A stretch of 64,000 nt of DNA from Cylindrobasidium torrendii FP15055 ss-10 (taxonomy: Eukaryota > Basidiomycota > Agaricomycetes > Agaricales > Physalacriaceae). The notes under the pieces were generated by a model that was not told the DNA's origin, ran no database searches, and was given only the letters and a program-made list of their open reading frames with translations. The stretch spans positions 62,001 to 126,000 of the forward strand of contig KN880457.1 of the NCBI GenBank assembly GCA_000934385.1. The letters run 5' to 3'. The translations under genes and the position numbers were made by a program. Numbering within the stretch: position 1 is the first letter of the stretch; every line of letters starts with the position of its first letter. Of the stretch, positions 1 to 11,423 are shown piece after piece.

Positions 1-473
1 CAGTGATGCAGAAGAGCCTTGGAATTGGGCGATGGGAGAACGCCGCAACATAACATGGCGTACGTTCTGCCGACTTCTCGCTGTTCTCTGGAATAATCTC
101 GTTATGAAGTGACCGACGACATTCCCGACCAGTTCAGGAGCACGAATAGCAAGGCCATCCTTGGGTACTGGGACGACCAGAGTCCGGGCGAGAATTTGAA
201 CTTTGGTGCGTTGCATCTCGCCGGTGCATCTCGCTGTCTCTGTATTGACGCTCATCGACAGACCAACCACTCGCTCAGGATTTCCCGCTCGTCGACGGTT
301 GGGTCGAAGCTGAGATGCCATGGGAAATTGAAGCCAGAGAGTACTTCTTCGTTCGTGCGTGATGGTCATGTTTCTTCCTGGTCTTTGCTGAACTCCAAAT
401 GCCCATCGTAGTCTTCGGCGATTCTGGAAACAGGTCTCCGTCTTTCAGCGTATACGAACCCGAGGAAGAATAA
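1..473 (+). CDS. Kre9/Knh1-like secreted protein, C-terminal part (5' end outside window)
   Basis: Four exons stay in one frame: about 2-59, 110-205, 262-354 and 412-473, ending in TAA. The three introns are 50, 56 and 57 nt; two have GTGCG donors. The encoded tail contains LTDDIPDQFRS, ILGYWDD, ENLNFDQPLA and FFVLFGDSGN, ending SPSFSVYEPEEE. The order W-TDDIP-QFR, LLGY-like, ENL, PLA, V-FGDSGN-SP-F is the pattern of fungal Ser/Thr-rich secreted proteins with a Kre9/Knh1-type beta-sandwich, which are cell-wall or GPI-anchored. The signal peptide lies upstream of the window and no GPI signal is visible in the tail, which ends acidic. The gene reading is strong because three independent junctions keep the frame; the family name is less certain. 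Confidence 0.65.
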
Positions 474-673
474 TCCCTTGGTCAAGCCACCCCTCTCTTG
501 TGCACACGGACGCTACATTCACTCATCGTTATACCCATCCTCGTTATACCTGTATCATCGTCAAACTAGACATCAAATAGACACACTGATAAACACGGAC
601 TACTCCCCGGGGGCATGTAAAGATGTTGCTAGATATGCACGCGAAATATGATAGCTGCCTATATATGCCATAT

Positions 674-1556
<883 letters not shown>

Positions 1557-1852
1557 GGTCGTAAGAGGGCTTTTAGTGAGGGTAGGTGACAAGGCGGAAA
1601 GAGCGAAGTCCACGCGTGGAGAAAACGCGATCGGGCCTCACGCGTTTGGACATTGACAACGAGGTATGTACTCAGACTCTGATTTCGAGTACAAAATTCT
1701 AACCCTAAGAATTCTAATGAAGTTTGATGATAAAGATATGATAGCAGAGCGTATGGATGAAGATGGTTAAGAGTACAGTGCAAAGAGTTCACAAGGGTAT
1801 CGAGATGTCCAAACGAGAAAGTCGAAAGTGCGCTAGCAAACAACTAGCCAAA

Positions 1853-2736
1853 TCACTTTCGCTGCCCCTTGACTATCTCACTGAATATCCTGTGGAATGA
1901 GGATGTGGGCTGCGCGCCAGTCAGCGCATATTTCTTGTTGATCAACGTATACGGTCTGCCTGACGGTCAGTTAAATCTTGGAACGAATGGAAACGACGTA
2001 CACTCCAGCAACACCATTCAGCTGTGCATCTTGGATGTACTGCTGTACTTCGTTCTTGTTTTCTGATGTGCCCAGGAAATCGAATACCTGTATTATTCCA
2101 TCAGTGAAGCTCGACTGCCTCCACGAAATTCACATACCTCGGCTTTGGACATCAGACCAAGCTTCTCCATCTCAGTAGCAAGAATCTCCCTGTCGCCTAT
2201 GTCGTCCGCACGCTCCAGATACGCCGACCAGAATGCTTCCATGACCTTCACTTGCGCATTTTGTCCTCCAACCTCTAAGGCTTTGGCAACGAGGCGATGG
2301 CTATCGAGCGTGTTCGAAACTTGCCCGTCATAGCTATCCTACTGGTCAGCGAATTGGCCATTGATCGCTTCATGCACGTACTTGAGACGAACACCCTCCG
2401 ACATTCCAAGAGCGACCATTTGCTCCTCAGCAGCTTTGATGCGCGATGCCCCGAGACGGCTCGCGTACCATGCCCGTTTGTTGTATCCCGGAGATGTGGG
2501 CAAAGACGAGTCCAGCATGAATGGATGGAACTCGATCTCAAATTCTACGTTGTGCCCAGCAGCTCGTATTTGTTTTATCGCTTGTTGTACGTGTTTGAAC
2601 CCAATACAGCACCAAGGACATATGGAGTCTGCCGCAAACCACAGTTCATAAGTTGGTTGTCCTACTGCAGTCCGCCGCAGCGAAGGGGGAGAAACACACC
2701 TGAAGTAATATCTAGAGTGATCTTCTGAATGGTCAT
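1853..2736 (-). CDS. DsbA/FrnE-like thioredoxin-fold oxidoreductase
   Basis: Starts MTIQKITLDIT and, after an intron, reads YELWFAADSICPWCCIGFKH with a CPWC active-site motif near residue 28, then EIEFHPFMLDSSLP and LGMSEGVRLKYV. The last exon joins across a GTACGT donor to give GVPYTLINKKYALTGAQ, including the cis-Pro region of the DSBA family, and ends VKGQRK. Proteins of this type (FrnE, 2-hydroxychromene-2-carboxylate isomerase-like) are soluble thiol oxidoreductases or isomerases, usually cytosolic; no signal peptide is seen. Length is about 230 residues, normal for the family. Substrate is unknown. It may also be called 'thioredoxin-like protein'. Confidence 0.85.
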
Positions 2737-3766
2737 GATTGCGGAGTGCAAGATGTGTGGGATGGCCTGGGCGACAGAAAGACGAAGGAGTCGAAAATTG
2801 AATCAAAGAAACCGCACGGTGAGTTCTTATATATCCCAAGGGCCGATACCCACAGGGGACAGATGTCCTGACCAAAAGACCGTAACGGAAATTGAGATTG
2901 CCGCAGAAAGAATAACTCCGAGAGATTGTCGGGGTCGGGCGATAGAATGAGCGCGCCTCGCCAGATGTACTAGGTTTGGCGATGGCGTGCAGAATAAGAG
3001 AGGAATATTCTCAACCTGCGTTATACATGCAGGATGGCTCAGGATGGCCAGTGTCGAGCGTCGTTTGTGCCCTACACGGTCACGTCCCCAGAAAGAAAAC
3101 CTTGCAAGGACGTCCGGCCCGAAGCTAAGGCCGACTCGGAGAGCAATCTGTCTCCGAAACGGGCGGCATGTGCGTGTACAGTATACACTGTCGGTGCGAC
3201 GAAAGACTAAGTACGACCGGGAATCAATCCAGAAAGGCTGAGGGTTGGCTGAGGCTCAGCATGGTTGCTGCGTAGACGATACCACGTGACTACTGCCCAT
3301 TGTTCTCTATTCCACGTGCACCTCGGCGAACGCTCGGCCATGGGTTATGGCTGCGTGTTATCGGTCGTGTGCTTGAACATAACGTTCCCACAATTTCTCC
3401 CACTTATCATCCGAAGAATTTACGAGCAAAAGCTTCTGTGCGACCCGGACGTGCTGCAAGAGGGTGCAAAAGGGTGCAAAGCGCGTCTATTATCCACAGT
3501 CGCGGATCCCGGAGTTTCCTTTATTTTTGATAACACCCCGAGTCTGTCACCCTGTTCGGGATGGTAGATTGTGCAGAACGATACGCTTCATTGCGACCGG
3601 AAATCGGACAAGTAGTAGTCACTTGTGCTGAAAAGTTCACTTGGCATTCATACAAGAAGAACCCCACACGGTGTTCACGACTGATTTCCTTTGGGATGCG
3701 CACCCTTCTCGAGCTCCTCCATCGTTCGTCCCGGATTCTTGCTGGTTTTGCTAGTTCTGTAGAGGC
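2737..3766. other. intergenic DNA, about 1 kb
   Basis: Lies between the starts/ends of two minus-strand genes. It should hold the DsbA-like promoter and the 3' region of the CLYBL-like gene. ORFs here lack family signatures and do not extend by splicing. A perfect 10-bp tandem duplication (AGGGTGCAAA twice) sits at 3461-3480. Nothing else supported. Confidence 0.5.
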
Positions 3767-5097
3767 CTACGCCACCGCTGCTCCGACCGACACGTCGGGT
3801 ATGTCGAGTCCGGTCGCCTTTGCAATTCCAATAATGTTCTCGGCCTGCGGACGAGCTTTAAATATGCATGAACTACAGCGACGGCGGTCGGACGCACCTG
3901 CTTGATCATCGGGGCATCAATCATCTCGCCCTCCAGTCCGATAGCGCCTCTGCGGTTTGCCTGCGCGAGTTCCATTTGATAAAGAATCTTTGCGGCTCGA
4001 AGGATTTCTGCGGACGTTGGTACGAAGGCGGACTGGATGGTGGACACCTGAGAGGGATGGATTGCTTGCTGAAGGTTCGTGAGTTCAAGAATCATGCAGT
4101 GAAGCGACTGTTGTACTTTGCCAGTGAATCCGAGGGCGCGCCCGTTTTGACACTCCTCCTCAAGGTACTCGAGATCCTTGTAATGGATGCATACCTGGAA
4201 CGTTGAGTTGAATATTCCATTAAGCAGCAGCTGAAGCTGCACTTACCATGTCGATGGCTTCTAGCTTGAATGCCTTTGCAGCATTCACAATCTGCGAACG
4301 GGTGAAGAGTAGCTCATGACGAGAGCGCGTGCGAATTATTGAGGTGTCGGCACAATCTATCGGACAGGTTGGATGTGTACGAAACATATGCTGTGATGCT
4401 CACAATCCTCTGCTGCAAACTGGAGTTGTTCGACTTCTCTTACGATTTGACAGGTGCGAAAAACTCACTAATAAAGCACTGATGGCGCACGAAGGCCTTT
4501 TGCCCCAACCAGCAATCGACCCAATGTTCATAATAGCCTGGGCACTTTCTATGCTTGCTACAATTTGGAGTGGCGAGGAATGAGGTGGCACCATTGTCGA
4601 TACATTCTCCAGGTATTCCGCAGTGTGCACCTTTGGGAGGACCAGTCCAGAATATCGGTCGCGACACTATCAGAGTAAGCTGGTGATTTAGTGAGACGAG
4701 AAAGAATCATACTTCTGCCAGACGGTGCAGGTCTTCCTGGAAGAACGGTGTGGTCTGGTCATTCACTCGAATGGAGACACGTCCAGGCTCTGGAGTACGA
4801 CCACCCTGTAACTGCATTGGGGACGCAGACAATATTGGAATTCTCAGAGCGCACTTGGAGAAATTTGACAAGATTATCGAGGGCAAAAGCCTTGTCCTTT
4901 GGGGCTACGCTGTCCTCGAGGTCGTAAATGATGACATCCGAGTCCACTGAGAGTGATTTCTCCAGCATACGCTGGGAGGAGCACGGCACATAGAGATAAG
5001 ACCGTCGAAGGGCAGAGAAACTGGCGCGCCTGCGTGGCACAGCCTGGGACAGTAGACGAGCCTGGGTCTGGAACAAGTTGTGGCGTAGTATGGCCAT
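3767..5097 (-). CDS. CitE/CLYBL-like lyase (HpcH/HpaI aldolase family), mitochondrial
   Basis: Starts MAILRHNLFQTQARLLSQ, Arg-rich and without acids, as expected for a mitochondrial presequence. It continues RRSYLYVPCSSQRMLEKS, VIIYDLEDSVAPKDKA, a VRVND segment, IVASIESAQAIMN, VCIHYKDLEYLEEECQNG, AIHPSQV and EGEMIDAPMIKQ. The last intron (GTGCGTCC donor) joins to AENIIGIAKATGLDIPD and ends VSVGAAVA. This matches the citramalyl-CoA lyase/citrate lyase beta-like (CLYBL) family, TIM-barrel enzymes that cleave short acyl-CoAs such as citramalyl-CoA with Mg2+ bound by acidic residues. At least five exons. The upstream TTG/ATG-less extension was ignored in favour of the ATG at 5097. It shares a 121-bp promoter with the gene starting at 5219. 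Confidence 0.88.
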
Positions 5098-5218
5098 GAC
5101 GGGCGGATTCAATCTCTACAAAGCCGGGTTTAGTCAACAGCCGATCGTATAAAGCACACGCGACGTGAATGTGATTATTGATTTTTCGCAACCTTACCCT
5201 CACGCCATCCACAATCCA
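5098..5218. promoter_or_regulatory. short bidirectional promoter, CLYBL-like / RING-like
   Basis: Only 121 bp separate the two divergent ATGs, so transcription signals of both genes must overlap. No TATA box is obvious. Confidence 0.5.
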
Positions 5219-5914
5219 ATGAAGGCCCGCCCAGCGCTCCCACCCATTTCCCTCCCGCCTGCTCCGGACTTTGAGCATTGTGCGCCCTCTAGAAACGCTG
5301 CAAGCATCCATTCTAACCCCCTCCAGTCAGCGATTCTGACGACGACGAACTCGAGTATCAACTAGACCTTGGCGCCGAAACTCCTTGCTCTAATATTGGC
5401 GAGGAAAATGTGCCAGAGTGGATGCGTATCGAACGGGACTTTGCTATCAAGCCCGTAGTCGAGAAGAGCTGTAACTGTGGAAGCTGGTGCGCAACAGGAC
5501 TCCTTCTCCATACAGCCATTGCTGACGTCCCTTCAGTATAGGCCTTCCCATACGCATGCCGTGTTGCCAACACTCATTTTGCTCATTCCGTCTCGCCAAA
5601 GTGCGCCATCCCTACCCCCACCACTTCCACCAATCTGACGTACGTTGCAGGCCATTCGGCAGTCAGGGAGATGTCCATCCTGTCAAAGCTCCAGCAACCT
5701 ACATGAAATATTAACGCCAAGCGAAGAGCTTGCCTTTGACCACGAGCGCGAATCCAGCGTCTCGGAGTCGGACGAGGAATACGATCCTGTCCAGAGCGAG
5801 CTTGCGAAAGTTGCACAACTCCCTAGTGACGCGACAAGTAGCGTGCTCAGCCGGATGTTTGGCACTCTCGCGCTCATGGTTTTCCTGTATGCGCTGTCTT
5901 TCAGGACATCATAA
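5219..5914 (+). CDS. small tail-anchored RING-like protein with one zinc ligand changed
   Basis: Four exons joined by three introns of about 47-53 nt, all with GTGCGC donors. Exon 1 begins MKARPALPPISLPP; exon 2 is acidic (FSDSDDDELEYQLDL). Across the second and third junctions the protein reads CNCGSCIGLPIRMPC, CQHSFCSFRLAKAIRQ and SGRCPSC. This gives C-x2-C, C-x-H-x2-C and a final C-x2-C spaced as in RING fingers, but the seventh-type ligand expected in FCSFC is Arg (CGT for TGT). A Ser/Asp/Glu-rich linker (SVSESDEEYDPVQSE) follows, and the protein ends with a hydrophobic segment, MFGTLALMVFLYAL, plus a few residues, as in tail-anchored proteins. About 165 residues. RING proteins usually act as ubiquitin ligases; with a ligand missing, activity is doubtful. 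I know no named homologue. Confidence 0.7.
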
Positions 5915-7106
5915 TATCCCCCCCACAACCCCGCCGTTTCCTCGTGTATAATGTGTTCTCGTCGTCAAACAAACCAACCGCATACTTATTCGTTCCGGAC
6001 TCATTTATGTACATCTACTGCACCTACTCAACGTCGCATCCAATGGCATCATCCAGCTCAACCTGTTCTCAACACCCTTTGCGAGTTCATTGCCTCTCTT
6101 TGCGTCGTCAATTGGCTCCCATCAAGCTCCCATGCCAATGGACTGCATTAAATTTGAATGGCGCGGATCAAGAGTGCGTCATCCCGACTGAATAACCGAC
6201 AGAGTTCGGAAGCCCCGCTTGGTTGCCGCGGAAAGTTCTCCTTACTCGTCACCTTGCTAACATAAGCTCACTGAAATTCCCAATGGACATTGGACAGTCG
6301 GGAGGGCACGCAAGACGAAGAGGGAAACGGGCCGTCAGTATATCGCCCCTGCAACGCAGCTTGGGCTGCATATCGCCATATCCAGATAAGGCAGTAGGCA
6401 CGTGGCAAATCCCATTGTCTTCTGTCTGTGGTCTCGCCGGAGCTGTCGCTCACGCTGCCTGAGGTTTGCAATGAGCGAAATTATCAGTACATCGAAGAAC
6501 TGTTTGGAGTGGGAACAGCAGGTCACTATTCGCAAAATAGTAGGTTTTTGTTCTACGCTGGGGATGCATAACCAAATGCTGCGTGATGTACGGCAAAAGC
6601 TGTGAACTGAGAAGTTACATCTTCTTTTTAACTTAGAACGGCTGAAGAATAGGATTCATCGAAGCGCGTTGTCGATGGCGGGCTGCAAATACTTCAATAT
6701 ACGTTCACCCAGCAGTTGTATAAATGCGCATGCTGGTCGAATCAAGAAGATACCGAAGTACATCACAGAAGGTCCAAACAGTCACTGGCAGCCTTGTGGT
6801 GGCAGTCAAGCCTTTTATTTATGTAAACATCGACAAGCCTCTTGAACTTGCGCATATGCAATACTCGAGCATATGAGTCTCCATTATGAGTAATTCATCC
6901 ATGAGATGAGCCCGCATAGTACCAAAAAAATACGCTGATTTGTGCCGAGCTCAATGAGGCCAGGAAGAGGCCGAGATTCGAACGATGGGATTGATGCAGG
7001 AGCCACGTTGTTATCATTCAGATGCCGAATCTCATCCGGAGCTCCTGATGGGCTACTTACACCGCGCTCCTTGGCTGTATACGCCTGGCATTCTCTCACC
7101 ACAACC
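5915..7106. other. intergenic DNA, about 1.2 kb
   Basis: Between two plus-strand genes; holds a 3' UTR and the promoter of the PPAT gene. Several short ORFs on both strands, none with recognisable family motifs or matching splice sites. No tRNA or repeat seen. Confidence 0.5.
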
Positions 7107-8248
7107 ATGACGCACAGCGACCCATTTTTCACCACCCAGTCGTCCTTGCTTCTCGCCGCGGTCCGCAACATCAACGAGTTCCAATTCCTTGCGCCAGTTA
7201 TTACCACTGCAGCCAGCCAGACCACCCAACGTCTCGTCGTGGTTTTGTTCTCGGACGTGTACAATGCGAGGGGGACACACTGGCATGAAGTTCAGCGCCT
7301 ATTGACTTTTGTCTACCTCCAAGCTTCTATGATTGCGCAACAACAGGGCAAGAATCTCCTCGACGTCGATGTTCTCATACGGTCCCTCGATGACTCTACG
7401 GCGACCACGGAGATAGCACTGGCGGCGGAAAGTAACAGTGTAGAAACTGTTTTCCTAGCTCAAGGAGGTGCGCTATCCTCGCATTGACATGCAAAACGGC
7501 GCTGACCATCGCCTCAGATACATTCACTGTCACTCACGCTGCCACCCTACCCTCGCGCATACATTCTATTACAATTCCGCTTGAATACCCCCAGTCAATC
7601 TCGCCATCCCCAATATCTGATAAACCAGCCACCCTTTACCCTGTCGTCGCGCTGGGCGGCACCTTCGACCACCTCCATGCCGGCCACAAGATCCTGCTCA
7701 GCATGGCTGCCTGGGTGACCAAGGAGAAACTCATCGTAGGCGTAACGGGTACACCACCATCTCGCCATCCCGTCGCACCATTGCTCATAACGGGTCCGTG
7801 GTAGATACCGCGCTTCTCAAGAACAAGGCATTCAAAGACGAGCTAGAGGATATTGAAACACGCCAGTCCCGGGTGCGCAAGTTTGTCGAGCGCTTTGTGC
7901 CAGGCTTGGAGTACGACATTGGGGTCATTTCGGACGTGTATGGTCCAACGGGCTCGGACCCAAACATCCAGGCGCTTGTCGTCAGTCACGAAACAATAAG
8001 TGGCAGTAATGCTAGTAAGTCTGCCATTTTCACTCCTATTAGCAATCGCTCATAAGTGAACAGTCGATGCATACAGGAAGAAAAAGTCCTTGCCAGCGTT
8101 GGAGACGCTTGTCATTGACGTGATATCCTGGAACGAGATTCTGGCACCGGGCGACGAGAAGGCCTTGAAGGACACGAAGATCAGCAGCACAGCGATACGA
8201 GAGTGGATTTCGAATAACAAACATGCGAATAGGGAACCAGGATTGTAA
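7107..8248 (+). CDS. CAB4: phosphopantetheine adenylyltransferase (CoA biosynthesis)
   Basis: Transfers AMP from ATP to 4'-phosphopantetheine, giving dephospho-CoA, the fourth step of CoA synthesis. The nucleotidyltransferase core is clear: VVALGGTFDHLHAGHKILL with the HAGH (HxGH) motif, the acceptor region DTALLKNKAFKDELED, LEYDIGVISDVYGPTGSDP, ALVVSHET and the C-terminal ISSTAIREW (ISSTxxR motif). The N-terminal 150 residues (MTHSDPFFTTQSSLLLAA) form the poorly conserved extension of fungal Cab4. Introns: one GTGCGC-donor intron after FLAQG, one GTACAC-donor intron after GVT, and a GTAAGT intron before IDAYRKKK. Ends EPGL. There is no fused dephospho-CoA kinase domain, unlike the animal bifunctional enzyme. 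Converges on the CWF19-like gene with a 126-bp gap. Confidence 0.93.
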
Positions 8249-8374
8249 ACAAATCAGACTAGATGTATATGTATCCACTCTGTACTTTTCCAGGATGAAT
8301 AGGTTCGCTCAAATATCGTCATTTTCAACAATGCACGAAAATGCACTTTACATGTACAGACATAGTTCCAATCG

Positions 8375-10996
8375 CTAGCGAAGCATGCCCGTCCAATCAA
8401 AGGGCGCATATTTCTTCTTGAACTTGCCCACCCTGTCTGCGTTCATCCTCGCATCTATCTTCCGTGGTCGCCGCCAAAGCCGAGGCTCGACCTCAAGAAC
8501 GTTGCCTATGATCTCCCCTGCGAAATACCTGTCCATAGTCTGAGTATTTCACTCGAAGCTATTAGAAAAGAAAGGACGTACGATGGGAACTCGCCCTTTC
8601 CTTGATCCCTCAGTCCCGCCGTCTCATCCTCCTCATCCTGCTTTTCAACGCCCTCGATAACGTGCCCGTATCCCTTGTCGCCCTTGTAATCGAATTGCAC
8701 CATGAAGTACGGCAGATTCGGGACCATCGCCCGTCTAAACGGTCGTTGCGCAAAGTCAATGAGCTTGCGATGCTGTGACCACTCGCCCTCAGAGGTGAGA
8801 ATGCTCTCCTTGAAATACCCGGGCATCGTATCATACACATCCCATGGCAGTGGCACACATTCGATATACGTGTGTCGTTGTTTCTTGAGCGAAGTAATTG
8901 TTTCGTAGAAGATGATGCCTTTGTCCTCTTCAGCAAACATTCGCATGAGGCATTTCATGAAGTTCTGGTCCAAGTTAGACGAGATGCTATGGCTGATTGA
9001 AATACGCACCCGAACTTCGTCCCAGACCTCATCGTCGGCTTCAAGCATGGACAGGTGGTGTTGTATTGGCAAGATGAAGCAATGTCCGTCCACGAGTTCT
9101 TCATGCGAGGTGCATGCAAGGTAAGATAGGCTTCCCATCGCTACGACAGCAGCCTTTGGGGGAGAATCGTCTTCGCCAAAACAGTACTGACATGTAGACA
9201 AGACCTGCTGTGTCTTCTTGTAGTCTTCAATCGCATGAATAAACTTCTGTGACACTCAAGAAAGAAATCATACCGTTGATAGCGAACTGGCGCTTCATGG
9301 CATCCGAGCGCATCTTTTGCCGACTCAGCTTCTCCAAGTTGTCATCCATGTAGTCCAAGTCATTCTGTACGATGTCATTTCCACATTCACGCAGGCCCTC
9401 AATCCACGTACCTTGAACTTTCCATCCCCCATGATGGCTTTCGCAAACTGTGCGTCCATGTCTTTCTGGTCCGCCATCCCAGCACCAAATTTCTCCTGGC
9501 GAAGCATCTCTCCAAGACTAGTCTCATCGTCGTCCGCATTGATCCTGACAAGCTCGCCCGTCTTCGGGTCGCGTGTCTCCACCTTCTCCTTCTTCTTGCG
9601 ATTCCCAGGCAAGACCTGCCCATCGTCTTTCCCATGGCCAACATCGTACAGGCGTCCATGCCCATCCATTGTTGGCAGAACTTCAACCCTCGTCCGTACA
9701 TTACCACTGACATCGCCACCATTGAGAGATGCCTTGGAAGCAGCGTCGTATTCGGCCTCCAATGCGTCTGCGTTGGGGTCGCCCATAAGTTTCGCACGGA
9801 GAACCTTTGCTTGTAATTTATTGAGTGAAGAAGGGGACAAAGACCGTCCCCCACCCGAGCCACCAGATTGGGGGGTGAGTGCCGAGGGAATTGGCGTTCT
9901 GGCTGCAGGCAACGGCGATCCAGTTTGAGATACTCCACGCAGATGGTCAACCCGTCGGGCGACTGGTGGGCGCATGCTCGGCGTGGGTGTGGAGGGGCCG
10001 GTTTGAGATGCGCCTGGCCGTCTGAAAGAGGCGCTGCGGCTTGACATCCCGCTCATGTTGGCGTCATTGAACATCATTGAGCGTTCGCCACCGCTGCTGC
10101 CAACAGAACTGGAGGGGCGCCCTCGTTCGGGTGCAACGCTTCGGTTTCCATCACGCTCATCGAGTATCCGGCGCTCCTCTTTGGCCTCTTCGAAAGCCTC
10201 GAGCGAGCCAAAGCGGTCAAGTGCGACCTGTTCAACGGGGAGACCATCCTCTTCAGCTGTTTCGAATACTCTTCGCAGTCTCGTCATGCGCCATTGGGAG
10301 CCTGGGCCACCTGGTACAATCTTTGGTTTTGATGATTCTTCAGTTGGTTCTAGTGCTTTGCCTTCCTTCAGCTCAAGATTGAGTTCGCGGGAACTGATCA
10401 CAGGCTACGAAGCAATGAGCACATTTACAGGACATAGAAATCATAACGCACAAAGTCAGGATTGGGCTTGTTAGTTTGAGGCTTCTTCTTCTTTTCTGTC
10501 CCCAGACTTGAGAAGAAGTCAACTCCACCACCAACAGTGCGGTTGCCTGTGGAAGTTTCGCCATAACCCTCAGTGAGAGAATCATCGACTTCAAGAGCTG
10601 CCCGGTGCACTTCTGCTGTTGGATCCAGCATCCAATCCTCACGTTTCAGGCCTGAAGTGGAACCAGACGCGTTCGACTGCAACTTCAGGCTGTCGGAGGT
10701 GGGTATATCCTGGACTACATTCTGGTATCTATAAGCGCACCATTGAGAGTTTATTCGCGATTGCGCACCTTTTCGCCGTCCATGTCTATGTTTTTCTCAA
10801 CCCACATGTCCTCCTCGTCTACATCGTCATCCACAACGCGCGAGCCCGTATCCTTGGTCTCATGCTTGCGTTTCTTCTTGTGTTTGCGCTCCCCGTCGTC
10901 TTCGTGTTTAGAACGCTTCTTGCTTTTATGTTCACCGTCGTCGTCGCGGTCTTTGCGGTGTTTGTGTTTGGACCGCTTGTGGTCGTCGTTGCCCAT
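8375..10996 (-). CDS. CWF19: CWF19-like pre-mRNA splicing factor (CwfJ family)
   Basis: Begins MGNDDHKRSKHKHRKD, a long Lys/His/Asp-rich tract typical of splicing factors, then KREDWMLDP and a Pro/Ser-rich middle. The conserved part contains LGEMLRQEKFGAGMADQKDM, MDAQFAKAIMGDGKFK, then the CwfJ C-terminal domain 1 (CQYCFGEDDSPPKAAVVAMG, GHCFILPIQHHLSM, a HIT-like histidine cluster) and domain 2 (WSQHRKLIDFAQRPFRRAMV, PYFMVQFDYKGDKGYGHVIE). It ends KYAPFDWTGMLR. CWF19 proteins associate with the late spliceosome and help lariat debranching. About five exons; length near 800 residues fits the family. The start was chosen as the ATG of MGNDD, since the upstream in-frame ATG adds only two residues. 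Confidence 0.92.
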
Positions 10997-11423
10997 AGTC
11001 AAGTCTGTATGTGTGATGACACTTTGATGCCATCACATGCTCACTGAGTGTCTGTTCACACGATCGCATAACTGTGCCGGACACATATGCTTCCTACTAC
11101 GAGAGCGTTTGGAAACAACGCCCCGTCTGCTTCAATCTAGCCTCATCATTCGTTACGCGCTGGGATGTTTAATCCCAGTGACCCTCAAAGGCAAGAGCAA
11201 ACAATCTTTCGCTGCAAATGGTTTTACGACCCCGCACTTGCGGCCACAGGGATACATGGGCATTCCAGATATGAAGACTTTCAAGTACATACAACTGGTA
11301 CCGTAAGGTCACAAAGCGCATATCGAACAAACACGACGCGGAGCGTAAGTACTACCGTGAGCACTACGATTTTCAGAAGGTACACTGATGGTTAAACCAA
11401 ACACAGAGAGCGCGAAATTCAAA
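10997..11423. other. intergenic DNA
   Basis: Promoter of the CWF19-like gene and 3' region of the DUF6534-type gene, both on the minus strand. No gene or repeat supported. Confidence 0.5.

Noticed and set aside
2297..2728. 143-codon plus-strand ORF
   Set aside because: Shadow of the DsbA/FrnE-like gene on the other strand, which carries the CPWC motif.
6942..7106. N-terminal extension of the PPAT protein from the longer open frame
   Set aside because: The frame upstream of the ATG at 7107 starts with a non-ATG codon and has no conserved content.
9317..9928. 203-codon plus-strand ORF
   Set aside because: Antisense of the CWF19-like coding region.
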